From: JALZKA01 sp963754045
GTDB lineage: Bacteria > Actinomycetota > Thermoleophilia > Solirubrobacterales > 70-9
Direction of reading: 5' to 3'
NCBI GenBank assembly: GCA_963754045.1
Contig: CAVWEN010000001.1
Span: 1 to 64,000 of the forward strand
Length of the DNA: 64,000 bases
Every line of letters begins with the position of its first letter. Position 1 is the stretch's first letter. The notes under the pieces were generated by a model. The model was not told where the DNA came from and did no database searches. It saw nothing but the letters and a program-made list of their open reading frames with translations. A program made the position numbers and the translations under genes. Below, in pieces: positions 34,388 through 43,214 of this stretch.

Positions 34388-35235
34388 GCGCGGACCCGGT
34401 CTTCGTCGGTGGCGTCGGGCGGTCCGGGACCCACGTGATGGGCCGCCTGGTCGGGTCCAGCCACAGCTACCACTGGATCCCCACCGAGGTCCGCTTCCAC
34501 GCCTGGCGCGGCGGCCTGCCCGACCTCGTCGCCGGGCGCACCTCGATGGAGGCGTTCACCGAGAAGATGCGCAGCCGTTGGTACGTGCGCGGCGCCAATC
34601 AGCGCAACGGCCTGCAGCGCGTCGCCACCCGCGAGCAGCTGGAGGCGGCCCTCGATGCCTTCGAGTCGAGCTTCGGGGCAGACCCGATCATGGCGAGCGG
34701 CGAGCTGGTGCGGACCCTGCTCGATCCTGCGGCCGAGGAGGCGGGCAAGGCCTCCTGGGTGGAGATCACGGGGCCCGTGATCGGGTTCGCCCCGTTCCTG
34801 CTCGAGCTGTTCCCGAACGCTCGCTTCATCAACATGGTGCGCGACGGGCGGGCCGTGGTCGCGGGGACATTGAAGAAGGTGGATCTGACCGACGACCCGA
34901 TGATCGCGCTCGCCAAGTGGGAGGAGATGGTGAGCGAGGCGGGCACGGCGATCCGGGCCCTGCCCGAGGGCCGGGCGCTGACCGTGCAGCTCGATGATCT
35001 GACCGCGCACGACCGCGAGGCAACATTCGACCGCGTGGTGCAGTTCCTCGAGATCGCCGACCCGGCGCCGATGCGCGAGTACTTCGGGCGGGAGGTCTCC
35101 GCCCACCGCGCCCACGTGGGCGCGTGGCGCCAGCGGATGGCACCCGCCGACGCCCGGCGCGTCGACCGCCGCTACCGCCGAGTGATCCGCAGGCTGCGCC
35201 GCGAGGGCGTGGACTGGGCGCCCCGCCCAGGCTAA
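34384..35235 (+). CDS. Sulfotransferase family protein, GRSGTH type (ST-E)
   Basis: This is the third tandem copy, 283 residues, closest to ST-C by eye (GGVGRSGTHVM, VRFHAWRGGLPDLVAGRTSM, WYVRGANQRNGLQRV). The 3'-phosphate region is NMVRDGRAVVAGTLKK. GTG 34384 overlaps the ST-D stop by 4 nt. A hairpin follows the gene before the convergent acyltransferase. The three-gene run should be transcribed and translated as one unit. Confidence 0.83.
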   Translation: MSADPVFVGGVGRSGTHVMGRLVGSSHSYHWIPTEVRFHAWRGGLPDLVAGRTSMEAFTEKMRSRWYVRGANQRNGLQRVATREQLEAALDAFESSFGADPIMASGELVRTLLDPAAEEAGKASWVEITGPVIGFAPFLLELFPNARFINMVRDGRAVVAGTLKKVDLTDDPMIALAKWEEMVSEAGTAIRALPEGRALTVQLDDLTAHDREATFDRVVQFLEIADPAPMREYFGREVSAHRAHVGAWRQRMAPADARRVDRRYRRVIRRLRREGVDWAPRPG

Positions 35236-35246
35236 GGCGCGCGGCC

Positions 35247-35285
35247 TTGGCACCTTAGGCGGCCATCGGGCACACAAGGTGCCAA
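35247..35285. terminator. Bidirectional hairpin between convergent genes
   Basis: TTGGCACCTT (35247-35256) pairs perfectly with AAGGTGCCAA (35276-35285) across a 19-nt loop. It sits in the 69-nt gap between the convergent stops at 35235 and 35305, where a terminator for both operons would be expected. No T-tract is present on either side. Confidence 0.45.
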
Positions 35286-35304
35286 CGGGTGTGTGCGTGG
35301 AGGG

Positions 35305-37314
35305 TTAGTCGCGCAGTTGCGCTTCGATCACCGGGGCCAGGGTTGCGGCGAAGGTAGCCGTCACGTGGCCGCGGTCCCGGTAGACGATCGCGTCGCCGAT
35401 CACGCCTCGGCAGACGTCGAGGGCGCACACGGTCGGCAGGAAGTCGATCAGCTTCGCCCCCGGGACGCGCTCGACCGAACGGCGTTCGACGGCGGGGCCA
35501 GACGGCGGCACCGGAAATGTGCACTCGTGGAGTCTGTCGGGATTCTCGGAGATGCAGTCGGGGATGTCGAAGGGGGACTTCGGGACGTCGGTGAGGAGCG
35601 CCACCTCGGCCCCTGCGTCAGACAAGGTCGAGAGCGTTGATGAGAACCCCTCGACCATGGCCTTCTCGGCCCTGGCGCCGGTCAGATCCGCGCCCTTTTC
35701 GTCGACGGGCGTGACCGAAGTCGAGCCACCGACGAACACGATGCCGGGTCTCTCCTCGGACAGGATCCGGTCGATTGTGAGCTCGCGCCACTCCTCACAG
35801 TCGGTGAAGGGCTCGTCACGGTAGGGGTGCTGCTGGGCAATTTGCGCGGGCGAGCAGAAGCTCTTGGTGAGCGCAACAAGGCGCCAGCTCTCGCGCTCGG
35901 CCAGCGCCTCCAGTGCCGGGAAGTACTGCTCCCCATGCGAGTCGCCGAACAGCACCACCGTTTCACGAGACTCGAGATCGCCGTACGCGCACTCCCCCTG
36001 CTCCACGGCGTCGAGCTTGATAAAGCAGCCGTCGTCAACCAGCTTCGTACGGTCCTCGAAGGCGGCCGTGACGTCTGGGCGCAGGGCATCCGCGCTCTGC
36101 TGCACCGCGCGGTCGCGCTCCAGCGCCTGCGCACCGGCAACGCGCTCGGCCACCGGCACGCTCGAGGGCAGCGTGGCTAGGGCAACCGCGGCCACGGTCG
36201 CAGTGCCGCTCCCGACCACGAGCACGAAAACGGCCCGTCGCGGCCGAGCCGTCAAGAACTCCGAGCGGCGGACGGGCTGCTCGATGTAGCGATAACCGAG
36301 CGCAGCGGGAACGAACGAGAGAGCCATCACCAGGGCGCCGCCCCACACCGAGACCCCACCGAACGCGGCCGCGGCGAAGATCACGGCCGGCCAGTGCCAG
36401 AGGTAGAGCGAGTAAGAGAGCCGGCCGGTTTGCTGGAACGGGCGCGTCGCCAGCATCCGCATTGGGGCGCTCGTCTGAGGCGCCATTCCCGCGTAGAGCA
36501 CGGCCGCACAGCCCAGCGTCGGCACCAGCGCGATGAGTCCAGGGAACGGCGTCGACTCGTTCAGAAGCAAGAACGAGGCCGCGATTGCAGCGAGACCGCC
36601 GAACGACAGGGCCGACGCGGCGCGCGCGCCCGGCCTGCGAAGCGGCACGATCGCCAGGAACGCGCCCAGGGCCAGTTCCCAGACCCTGGTGAGGGTCGAG
36701 AAGTAGGCGACCGACGGCGAGTCGAAGGTGAAGCGGGCGCTGTAGACGAGCGAAGCCAGCCCGATCATCGCGACCGCGACACCGAGGAGGGTTCGGGTGC
36801 CAACGCGCACCCGGGCGGCTAGCGCCGTCAGGCCGATCATCAGCCCCGGCCAGACGAGGTAGTACTGCTCTTCGACCGCGAGCGACCACATGTGCTGCAC
36901 CGGACTGGCGTCGAAACCCTGGGCGAAGTAGTCCACGGACTGGGCCGCGAGGTGCCAGTTGATGAAGTAGAAGATCGACGCGATCACGTCGTCGGCGACC
37001 ACGTCGTTTCGCACCGCTGAGAAGAGAACCGCCGAGCAGACGACGACGAACAGGAGCACCGTTGCGGCGCCCGGCAGCAGGCGGCGGATCCGCCGGGCGT
37101 AGAACGAGGGCAGCGCGATTCTGCCGGTGCGCTCGCGCTCGCGCAAGAGCAGCGAGGTGATCAGGAAGCCGGAGATGACAAAGAAGACATCGATCCCGAT
37201 GTAGCCGCCCTCGGCCCAGCGGAAACCGGCGTGGGCGAGCAGGACGAGCCCGATCGCAATCGCCCGCATGCCCTCGATGTCGGGGCGAAACCAGCCGCCC
37301 GAAGTGGGGCTCAA
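35305..37314 (-). CDS. OafA/YrhL-type acyltransferase with SGNH domain
   Basis: This 669-residue protein combines a membrane acyltransferase-3 domain with an extracytoplasmic SGNH domain that together O-acylate surface glycans. The first domain has PDIEGMRAIAIGLVLLAHAG with the essential His, IGIDVFFVISGFLI, FYARRIRRLLPG and MWSLAVEEQYYLVWP. The second, from about residue 390, has the GDSH box (Asp458-His460 in LFGDSHGEQ) and a terminal DRGHVT catalytic pair. TTG 37314 overlaps the sulfatase stop as TTGA, matching the coupling in this operon. The frame upstream of it has no homology. Confidence 0.9.
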   Translation of the reverse strand: MSPTSGGWFRPDIEGMRAIAIGLVLLAHAGFRWAEGGYIGIDVFFVISGFLITSLLLRERERTGRIALPSFYARRIRRLLPGAATVLLFVVVCSAVLFSAVRNDVVADDVIASIFYFINWHLAAQSVDYFAQGFDASPVQHMWSLAVEEQYYLVWPGLMIGLTALAARVRVGTRTLLGVAVAMIGLASLVYSARFTFDSPSVAYFSTLTRVWELALGAFLAIVPLRRPGARAASALSFGGLAAIAASFLLLNESTPFPGLIALVPTLGCAAVLYAGMAPQTSAPMRMLATRPFQQTGRLSYSLYLWHWPAVIFAAAAFGGVSVWGGALVMALSFVPAALGYRYIEQPVRRSEFLTARPRRAVFVLVVGSGTATVAAVALATLPSSVPVAERVAGAQALERDRAVQQSADALRPDVTAAFEDRTKLVDDGCFIKLDAVEQGECAYGDLESRETVVLFGDSHGEQYFPALEALAERESWRLVALTKSFCSPAQIAQQHPYRDEPFTDCEEWRELTIDRILSEERPGIVFVGGSTSVTPVDEKGADLTGARAEKAMVEGFSSTLSTLSDAGAEVALLTDVPKSPFDIPDCISENPDRLHECTFPVPPSGPAVERRSVERVPGAKLIDFLPTVCALDVCRGVIGDAIVYRDRGHVTATFAATLAPVIEAQLRD

Positions 37315-38735
37315 GCGCAGGCGGCGCCCTGGCAGTCCCGCAGCTGGGTCAAGCGGGCCCGCAGGCGCTCGAGCTCGGCCTGTGCGCGGGCTTCCGGCTC
37401 GCGCAGCTCGCCACTGAGCGTGTCGACCAGATTCTCGAGCTGGAACCGGTCTTCGCCGAGGTCGTAGAACTCGTACTCGACCTGCTCGCCGCCGCCGTGG
37501 ACGAGGTAGACCCATCCGGGCGAGCGGACGCCCGCGGCGGTGGCGTTCTCGACCAGCACGTCGCGGTCGACACCCGCCTTCGCGCTTCGCGCCGGTGGCA
37601 GCAGGGAAAGGCCGTCCTGCACGCGGGCCGGCTCGACGCCGGCGATCTCGTAGATCGTCCCGGGCAGATCGACGTTGGTGACGAGCTGGTCGCGCTCCAC
37701 CCCGGCCGGGATGTCGGGCCCGAGGCCCAGCAGCGGGACTTGCAGCGCCTCCTCGTAGAGCAGGGTCTTCGCGTCCAAGCGGTGCTCGCCGAGCATGTAG
37801 CCGTTGTCGCTGGTGAAGAAGATGTAGGTGTTGTCGGCGATCCCCGCGTCGGCGACCGTCTCCACGACCTCGCGGACCGCGTCGTCGACGGACAGCAGGG
37901 AGGCCCGGCGCGAGCGCTTGCGCGAGTTCAGCTTCTTGATCTGCTCGACGCTGAGCCGCCCGGCCTCGCGGATGAACGAAGGCTTGTCGGAGATGTCTGG
38001 CTCGTCGAAGGACGGCGCCGTCGGGAATTGCTCACCCGCGAAGGCGCCCGCATGGCGTGGGGCCGGGCGCGGGTTGACGAAGCGCCTGCCGCGCTCCCCG
38101 TGGGGGGCCTGGAACGACGTCCACAAAAAGAACGGCCTGCCGTCGCCTGCCGACTCGCTGATGAAATCGCTGGCCAGCTTCCCGGTCACGTCGGTCTGGT
38201 AGCTCTCGGCGTCGGTGCCCGCCTTCTCGATCTCGCCGTCGCGGTTCAGTTCGTAGGAATAGAGATCGCCCTTCTTGCCGGCCCAGCTCGACCAGCCCTG
38301 CGGCACGTCGTTGATGTCGTAGCCGTTCAGGTACTTGCCGACGAATCCGGTCTCGTAGCCCGCGTCCTGGAGGCGAACCGGAAGGCTGTTGTCGTCGTCG
38401 TAGTTGGCATACCCACCGCCCTCCTTCTCCACATTGGAGAGGATCCCGTGGTTGTGCGCGTACTGGCCGGTCAGAAACGAGACGCGGGAGGGACAGCAGA
38501 GCGGGAAGGTGGCGATCGCGTTGGTGAAGCTCACGCCCTCCTTCGCGAACAGGTCCCTGGTGTAGTCCATCACTTCCATCTCGTCAGGCACCTCGTCGTC
38601 CGTCATCAGAACGATCACGTTCGGGCTCGACGCGGGAGCCTGGGGGACTTCCTCGCCACCGCAGGCGGCCAACGACAGGGCTGGGATGAGCATCGCCCCC
38701 GCGATGGAGGCGAGCCCTGACCGGGGCGCGAGCAT
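37311..38735 (-). CDS. Exported lipoprotein sulfatase (formylglycine type)
   Basis: This 474-residue sulfatase should remove sulfate esters outside the cell. The leader ends in the lipobox LAAC with Cys25, so it is anchored to the membrane. The formylglycine motif is C80-C-P-S-R84 followed by FLTG. Metal ligands are in VLMTDDE near 45 and FFTSDNGYMLGEH. The fold resembles glucosamine-6-sulfatase/arylsulfatase relatives (HNHGILSN, GKYLNGY, WTSFQAPHG). A formylglycine-generating enzyme would be needed and none is in this window. It sits between a second sulfatase and the acyltransferase. Confidence 0.92.
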   Translation of the reverse strand: MLAPRSGLASIAGAMLIPALSLAACGGEEVPQAPASSPNVIVLMTDDEVPDEMEVMDYTRDLFAKEGVSFTNAIATFPLCCPSRVSFLTGQYAHNHGILSNVEKEGGGYANYDDDNSLPVRLQDAGYETGFVGKYLNGYDINDVPQGWSSWAGKKGDLYSYELNRDGEIEKAGTDAESYQTDVTGKLASDFISESAGDGRPFFLWTSFQAPHGERGRRFVNPRPAPRHAGAFAGEQFPTAPSFDEPDISDKPSFIREAGRLSVEQIKKLNSRKRSRRASLLSVDDAVREVVETVADAGIADNTYIFFTSDNGYMLGEHRLDAKTLLYEEALQVPLLGLGPDIPAGVERDQLVTNVDLPGTIYEIAGVEPARVQDGLSLLPPARSAKAGVDRDVLVENATAAGVRSPGWVYLVHGGGEQVEYEFYDLGEDRFQLENLVDTLSGELREPEARAQAELERLRARLTQLRDCQGAACA

Positions 38736-38765
38736 CGTGAAAAGCCTAGCGGCGAACGGGCGCGT

Positions 38766-40220
38766 TCAGGGGTTGCAATCGGCGCCGGAGCAGGCCCGCA
38801 GGTCGTCGAGGCGTTGCTCGGCCACGAGCAGGGCAGGCAGGTAGGCCGGATCCCCGTGCACGGACTCGAGCTCGAGTGGATCGCGCCTCGTGTCGTAGAA
38901 CTCGACCTCGTTGGTCCCCCTGGGCTCGGAGTAGAGGAAGTCGGAGGTCCGAAGCCCGCTGCGCGACTCCTGCGTCTGGATCACCAGCGCCCGGTCCTCG
39001 AATGCGGCTGGGTTGTCGATCACGTCAAGGAGCGAGACTCCGTCGGGCTCGAGCAGGGGCTCGACCCCGGTGACGTCGTAGATGGTGGCTGGGACGTCGA
39101 TATTGGCGACGGACTCGTCGACCGTGATACCCGGCTCGAACCCGGGGCCGCGAACGAGCAGCGGCACATGGCCGGCCTCGCGGTAGGGCGCGTCCTTGCC
39201 GCGCAGGCGGTGCTCGCCGAGGAACATTCCGTTGTCGGAGGTAAAGACGATCACCGTGTTCTCGAGCACCCCCGACCGCCGCAGCGCGTTGGTCAGTGTT
39301 TTGACCATGTCGTCGACGGCGAGCAGGCTGGCCAGCCGGTCGCGGAAGCGGGCGACGATCTGCCGGCGTTGATCCCTAGACAGCCTCGGTCGCTCGCGCA
39401 TCGCCGGCGGCTTGTCGGAGATGTCCGCCTCGTTGTAGGCGGCGGTTCGGATGAACCGCTCGCGCGAGAACGCCCCGCGATGGCGAAGCGCGGGGCGCGG
39501 ATTGACCTTTGCCGTCGCGGCGCGGCTCTCACCGTGCGGCGCCGTGGGCATGACGGTAAGGAAGAACGGCTTGTCCGTCGCCGCGGAGCGTTTGATGAAG
39601 CTCTTTGCCTGGCGGGCGAGGACGTCCGTGAGATAGTCGCGGTTGCGTCGACCGTAGGTGCGGAACCGGCCTCGCACAAGCTGGGTCCAGTCGTACATCT
39701 TCCCCGGCCGCGTGAGCGCACTCCAGACGTCGTATCCCGGCGGTATGTAGTGCGGATCCTCCGCTGCCAGATCCTGGTAGCCGTTCAGGTACTTGCCGAT
39801 CCAGCCCGTCCGATAACCGGCCCGGTCAAGCGCGACGGCCACCGAACTGGCCTCGAACCCTGTGTCGCGGAACTTGCGCGCTCCGCCATGGGGGCGCTCG
39901 TTCGAGCGGACGCCGTGATTGTGGGCGTAGAGGCCGGTGACGTAGCTCGCGCGCGACGGACAGCACAGGGGAAAGGTGACCCAGGCCTGCTCGAAGGTGA
40001 CCCCACGGGTACCGCCAACGCGGTTGATCGTTTTCGGCATCGCGGTCGCCAGATCGCTCGCCCGCTGATCGTCGGTCATCACTACCAGCACGTTCGGCCG
40101 GTCCGGTTCCCCGCGCTGCTGCGCGGCCTCGCCGCGAGTTCCAGCCGCGATCGCCACAACTCCCAAGAGGGTGAGCGTTCCGATCGCGGCGATATGCCGA
40201 CGCGGCGCACGTCGCCTCAC
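38766..40220 (-). CDS. Exported sulfatase (second copy)
   Basis: This 484-residue paralogue of the downstream sulfatase has the motif C86-C-P-S-R90 then YVTG. VVMTDDQ and VFTSDNGMFLGEH supply metal ligands, and YAHNHGVRSNE and GKYLNGYQ are shared. The N-terminus is a Sec/Tat-like leader (MRRRAPRRH then a hydrophobic stretch) without a lipobox, so this copy may be released or loosely held. The active-site surroundings differ (ERPHGGARKFRDTG versus EKEGGGYANYDDDN), suggesting a different substrate. It follows the FG-GAP protein after 4 nt and precedes the other sulfatase by 30 nt. Confidence 0.92.
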   Translation of the reverse strand: MRRRAPRRHIAAIGTLTLLGVVAIAAGTRGEAAQQRGEPDRPNVLVVMTDDQRASDLATAMPKTINRVGGTRGVTFEQAWVTFPLCCPSRASYVTGLYAHNHGVRSNERPHGGARKFRDTGFEASSVAVALDRAGYRTGWIGKYLNGYQDLAAEDPHYIPPGYDVWSALTRPGKMYDWTQLVRGRFRTYGRRNRDYLTDVLARQAKSFIKRSAATDKPFFLTVMPTAPHGESRAATAKVNPRPALRHRGAFSRERFIRTAAYNEADISDKPPAMRERPRLSRDQRRQIVARFRDRLASLLAVDDMVKTLTNALRRSGVLENTVIVFTSDNGMFLGEHRLRGKDAPYREAGHVPLLVRGPGFEPGITVDESVANIDVPATIYDVTGVEPLLEPDGVSLLDVIDNPAAFEDRALVIQTQESRSGLRTSDFLYSEPRGTNEVEFYDTRRDPLELESVHGDPAYLPALLVAEQRLDDLRACSGADCNP

Positions 40221-40224
40221 GCGT

Positions 40225-41466
40225 TCATCCTCCGCTCGCCGGGTAGAAAGCGACCAGGCGGATCGGCCCCAGGGCGTGGAACCGGCCGTTGAGGACGATG
40301 AAGTCGCTGAGCCCGTTGCGGTCGTGATCGATCGCGGCCACGTCGTCGCCGAGCCCGACCGAGGAATCCGGGATCGCGAGGCGCGAGTAGGAGCGGGGAG
40401 AGCCGGCGGATACCAGCATCAAGTCGCGCACGTCAACCTGGGCCTCCGGGGCGAGATCGGGGTTGTATGGATTGGTGCGGACCAGGTAGATGTCGGGGAC
40501 GCCGTCGGCGTTTACATCGCCGGTGGCGAGGGATGCGGCGGCTCGGGCCGAGCGCTGCAAGGCGGGCTTTCGCCGCAGCGTGCCGCGGCGACCCTGGAGC
40601 AGCACCTGGAGGCGCTTGGCGATGACCACGAGGTCGAGCCGGTTGTCGCCGTTCATCCGGACCAGCGCTGCGTCCCTGCATTTCTTCGGCGCGCCGACCC
40701 GGCGAGCGACGTCCTTGAAACGCCGGTTGCCGACGTTGCGGTAAAGCAGCATCCGCGCTTCCCCGCAGACGAGCAGATCCTCGCGCCCGTCCCCGTTGAA
40801 GTCGGCGGCCTGAACCTCCTTACCGCCGATCTGCCCGTTCAGCCCGAACTCGGGAGCATTGCGAAACCGCTCTCCACCGACGTTGACGAACAGCCGATTC
40901 GGACCCCTGCGACCATCGGCCCTGGGATACACGTTGGAGACGTAGAGGTCGGGAAACGCGTCGGCGTTGGCGTCGATGAACGTGGCCTGACGGCCGCGCC
41001 CGAACCTGTCCTGGACCCTCCAGTCGGCCGCCCTTTCGATGAACACGCCGGCTGCGTTCTGCAGCCAGAGTTCGTTGGGATGCGCCCCGGTTCCGCCGCC
41101 GCCGCCGCCGACCGAGCAGTACAAATCGAGGCGTCCGTTGCCGTCCACATCCGCCGTCGGGCAATCGTGATAGTCCCTCCGCGCGCCGGTCGGAAACGCG
41201 ACCGCCGTCATATCGTCGAAGCCGCCCCCGTTGTTGAGCAGCAGCCGGGGAAACCGGTCGAAGTGGTGCAGGACGAACGCGTCGTCCCAGTCGTCGTTGT
41301 TCCAGTCGGCCACCGTCGTGGGCGACGTGTGCGCGGTCGCGCTGATCCCGCTTGACGCGCTGACGTCCTGCGCGACGACCTCGATCGCGCCCGCTGGCGC
41401 CGAGCCGACTGCGAGGGCTCCGCCCACCGCCCAACCGACGAGGGTGGCGCGCAACCGCCCGCTCAT
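40225..41466 (-). CDS. Secreted FG-GAP/VCBS repeat protein
   Basis: This 413-residue exported protein has a signal peptide at 1-27 (GWAVGGALAVGSAPAGA) and about seven FG-GAP-type blades with calcium-loop cores: DWNNDDWDD, DVDGNGRLDLY, DANADAFPDLYV, DFNGDGREDLLV, DVNADGVPDIYLV and DHDRNGLSDFIVL. Such beta-propellers bind glycans or proteins. Position directly before the two sulfatases suggests it recognises the same surface polymer (inference). ATG 41466 overlaps the hydrolase stop as ATGA; the longer frame to 41508 is not needed. Confidence 0.85.
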   Translation of the reverse strand: MSGRLRATLVGWAVGGALAVGSAPAGAIEVVAQDVSASSGISATAHTSPTTVADWNNDDWDDAFVLHHFDRFPRLLLNNGGGFDDMTAVAFPTGARRDYHDCPTADVDGNGRLDLYCSVGGGGGGTGAHPNELWLQNAAGVFIERAADWRVQDRFGRGRQATFIDANADAFPDLYVSNVYPRADGRRGPNRLFVNVGGERFRNAPEFGLNGQIGGKEVQAADFNGDGREDLLVCGEARMLLYRNVGNRRFKDVARRVGAPKKCRDAALVRMNGDNRLDLVVIAKRLQVLLQGRRGTLRRKPALQRSARAAASLATGDVNADGVPDIYLVRTNPYNPDLAPEAQVDVRDLMLVSAGSPRSYSRLAIPDSSVGLGDDVAAIDHDRNGLSDFIVLNGRFHALGPIRLVAFYPASGG

Positions 41467-42329
41467 CCGAGAAAGCCGAGAACCCGTTCGCTGACCAGGT
41501 CCGGGCATTCCTCGGGGAGGAAGTGCCCGACCTTGTGCACGCTCTCGATCGTCATGTCGTCCGCGTATTTCTCATGCCCTTCGTAGAACACGGGCGGGAG
41601 GGCGGGGTCGCGGTCCCCGTGCAAGACAAGGGTCGGAACCGTCAGGCGCTGCTTGCGATAGCGGCCGGCGAAAACGGGACCGATCTCGCGCAAAAGAAAT
41701 GTCCGGTAGAGCATGCTCGCCGCTCGGGCGCGGGTCGATGCCCGCAGGTCTCGCCCATACAGCCGCTGGATCTCCTTGGGTAGGTTCTCCTTGCGCTTTG
41801 CCCAAGTGCGGACCTTGCGCGCGACGTATCCGGGCCGGCTCATCCGCCGGCGCCCAAGTGGCGAAGCGATCATCGCCTGATACCTGGTGCTGCGGGCGCC
41901 CCAGAGGAGCCGCGGCGTCGGGCGCAGAAACGGCGGGGGTGCCGAGAGCGCGACCAGCCGCTCGACCAGCTCGGGGCGCTTCAGCGCGAGCAGATAGCCA
42001 ATCCAGGCGCCCCAGTCGTGCCCGACGATCGGCGCGCGATCGATTCCGAGCGCCTCCAGTACATTGGCGACGTCGTCGGCCATGGTCTCCTTGTCGAGCC
42101 CGTCCCAGGCGATGTCCGTCCAGCCGAAGCCGCGCAGGTCGATCGCGATCACCCGACGATGCTTGGCGAGCTCGGGGATGACGAGGCGCCAGCAGTACCA
42201 GTGCTGCGGCCAGCCGTGCAGAAGTACGACCGGCTCACCCTCGCCGGCCTCGGCCACGTGGAAGTTGAGGCCACCGGCGGCCTCGAAACGATGGCGGACG
42301 CCATCAACTTGTGGCATCTCGTGGGCCAC
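41463..42329 (-). CDS. Alpha/beta hydrolase, epoxide-hydrolase/dehalogenase-like
   Basis: This 288-residue alpha/beta-hydrolase has the oxyanion segment LLHGWPQHWY near 36-45, a nucleophile elbow GHDWG with Asp as nucleophile, the acid in LHGDRDPALPP and the His in VHKVGHFLPEE. An Asp nucleophile is typical of epoxide hydrolases and haloalkane dehalogenases; the substrate is not deducible. GTG 42329 and ATG 42317 are both possible. It is the first gene of the operon that continues with the FG-GAP protein, two sulfatases and the acyltransferase. TAACAT lies 12 nt before the GTG. Confidence 0.85.
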   Translation of the reverse strand: MAHEMPQVDGVRHRFEAAGGLNFHVAEAGEGEPVVLLHGWPQHWYCWRLVIPELAKHRRVIAIDLRGFGWTDIAWDGLDKETMADDVANVLEALGIDRAPIVGHDWGAWIGYLLALKRPELVERLVALSAPPPFLRPTPRLLWGARSTRYQAMIASPLGRRRMSRPGYVARKVRTWAKRKENLPKEIQRLYGRDLRASTRARAASMLYRTFLLREIGPVFAGRYRKQRLTVPTLVLHGDRDPALPPVFYEGHEKYADDMTIESVHKVGHFLPEECPDLVSERVLGFLG

Positions 42330-42398
42330 GGGAGAGGCGCGATGTTAGCTGGCAAGTGGCCTGCCTCCCCGGAGTGCTGCCGGTATCTTCAGCGCCGC

Positions 42399-43208
42399 AT
42401 GAGCCGCCCGCTTCCGGACTTCGTGATCATCGGCGCCCAGAAGTGCGGCACGACGGCCCTGCACTCGTACCTGCAGCGCCACCCCGAGATCGGGATGTCG
42501 CGACCCAAGGAACTCGACTATTTCATCGAGGAGCTGAACTGGTCGAAAGGCCTCGACTGGTACCACGAACGCTTCGATCCCGAGGCCAAGATCCTCGGCG
42601 AGTCCTCACCGAACTACACGGCATACCCGAAGTTCGACGGAGTGCCGGAGAGGATGGTCGAGCTGCTTCCCGACGCGAAGCTGATCTTCATGGTTCGCGA
42701 TCCGATCGACCGTGTTCGCGCGGGCTGGCTGCACCGCTATTCGAACCGCACCGAAAGCAGGCCGGTGCGCGAGGCGGTACTCGATCCGACCCAGGGGTAC
42801 ATCTCGCGCTCGATGTACCACCTGCAGCTCACCCGCTATCTAGAGCACTACCCGATGGAGCGCATTCTCCTGCTCGAGCAAAGCGAGCTTCGCGACGAGC
42901 GCCGCGAGACGCTGCGCCGCGTCTACCGCTTCCTCGGCGTCGACGAGAACGTCTGGCGGGAGAGCTTCAACCAGCCGCGCCTGGAATCGGCCACCCGCGG
43001 CCGGCGCACCCGGCTCGGCGCCTTCGCGGCCAAGCGCATGGCACCACGTCGGTGGCGAAAGATCCGCGACCGCCGCCTGTTCACCAAGCCCTACGAGCAA
43101 CCTCCGCTCGCCGACGACCTCCGGGCCGAGCTCGTCGAGCGCCTGACCGACGACGTGGCTGCGCTACGCGAGTTGACCGGCCGCGCGTTCGCGAACTGGA
43201 GCCTCTGA
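42399..43208 (+). CDS. Sulfotransferase, NDST-like group (ST-F)
   Basis: This 269-residue protein is closely related to ST-A (29306): GAQKCGTTALHSYL at 12-25, SRPKELDYFIEELNWSKGLD, ESSPNYTAYPKFDGVPERM and FMVRDPIDRVRAGW. As in ST-A the 3'-phosphate Ser is replaced by Ala. The C-terminus RELTGRAFANWSL also matches ST-A. ATG 42399 is preceded by TATCTT with a 9-nt gap. It is divergent from the alpha/beta hydrolase operon and convergent with the glycosyltransferase-like gene, so it is a single-gene unit. Confidence 0.88.
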   Translation: MSRPLPDFVIIGAQKCGTTALHSYLQRHPEIGMSRPKELDYFIEELNWSKGLDWYHERFDPEAKILGESSPNYTAYPKFDGVPERMVELLPDAKLIFMVRDPIDRVRAGWLHRYSNRTESRPVREAVLDPTQGYISRSMYHLQLTRYLEHYPMERILLLEQSELRDERRETLRRVYRFLGVDENVWRESFNQPRLESATRGRRTRLGAFAAKRMAPRRWRKIRDRRLFTKPYEQPPLADDLRAELVERLTDDVAALRELTGRAFANWSL

Positions 43209-43214
43209 GGCCGC

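Noticed and set aside
37315..37515. Longer start for the SGNH acyltransferase
   Set aside because: It is an Arg/Pro-rich shadow of the sulfatase C-terminus. TTG 37314 gives the family's normal start and a TTGA overlap.
41463..42329. Assignment of the alpha/beta hydrolase as a haloalkane dehalogenase
   Set aside because: The Asp nucleophile fits both dehalogenases and epoxide hydrolases, and the halide-binding residues cannot be identified by eye.
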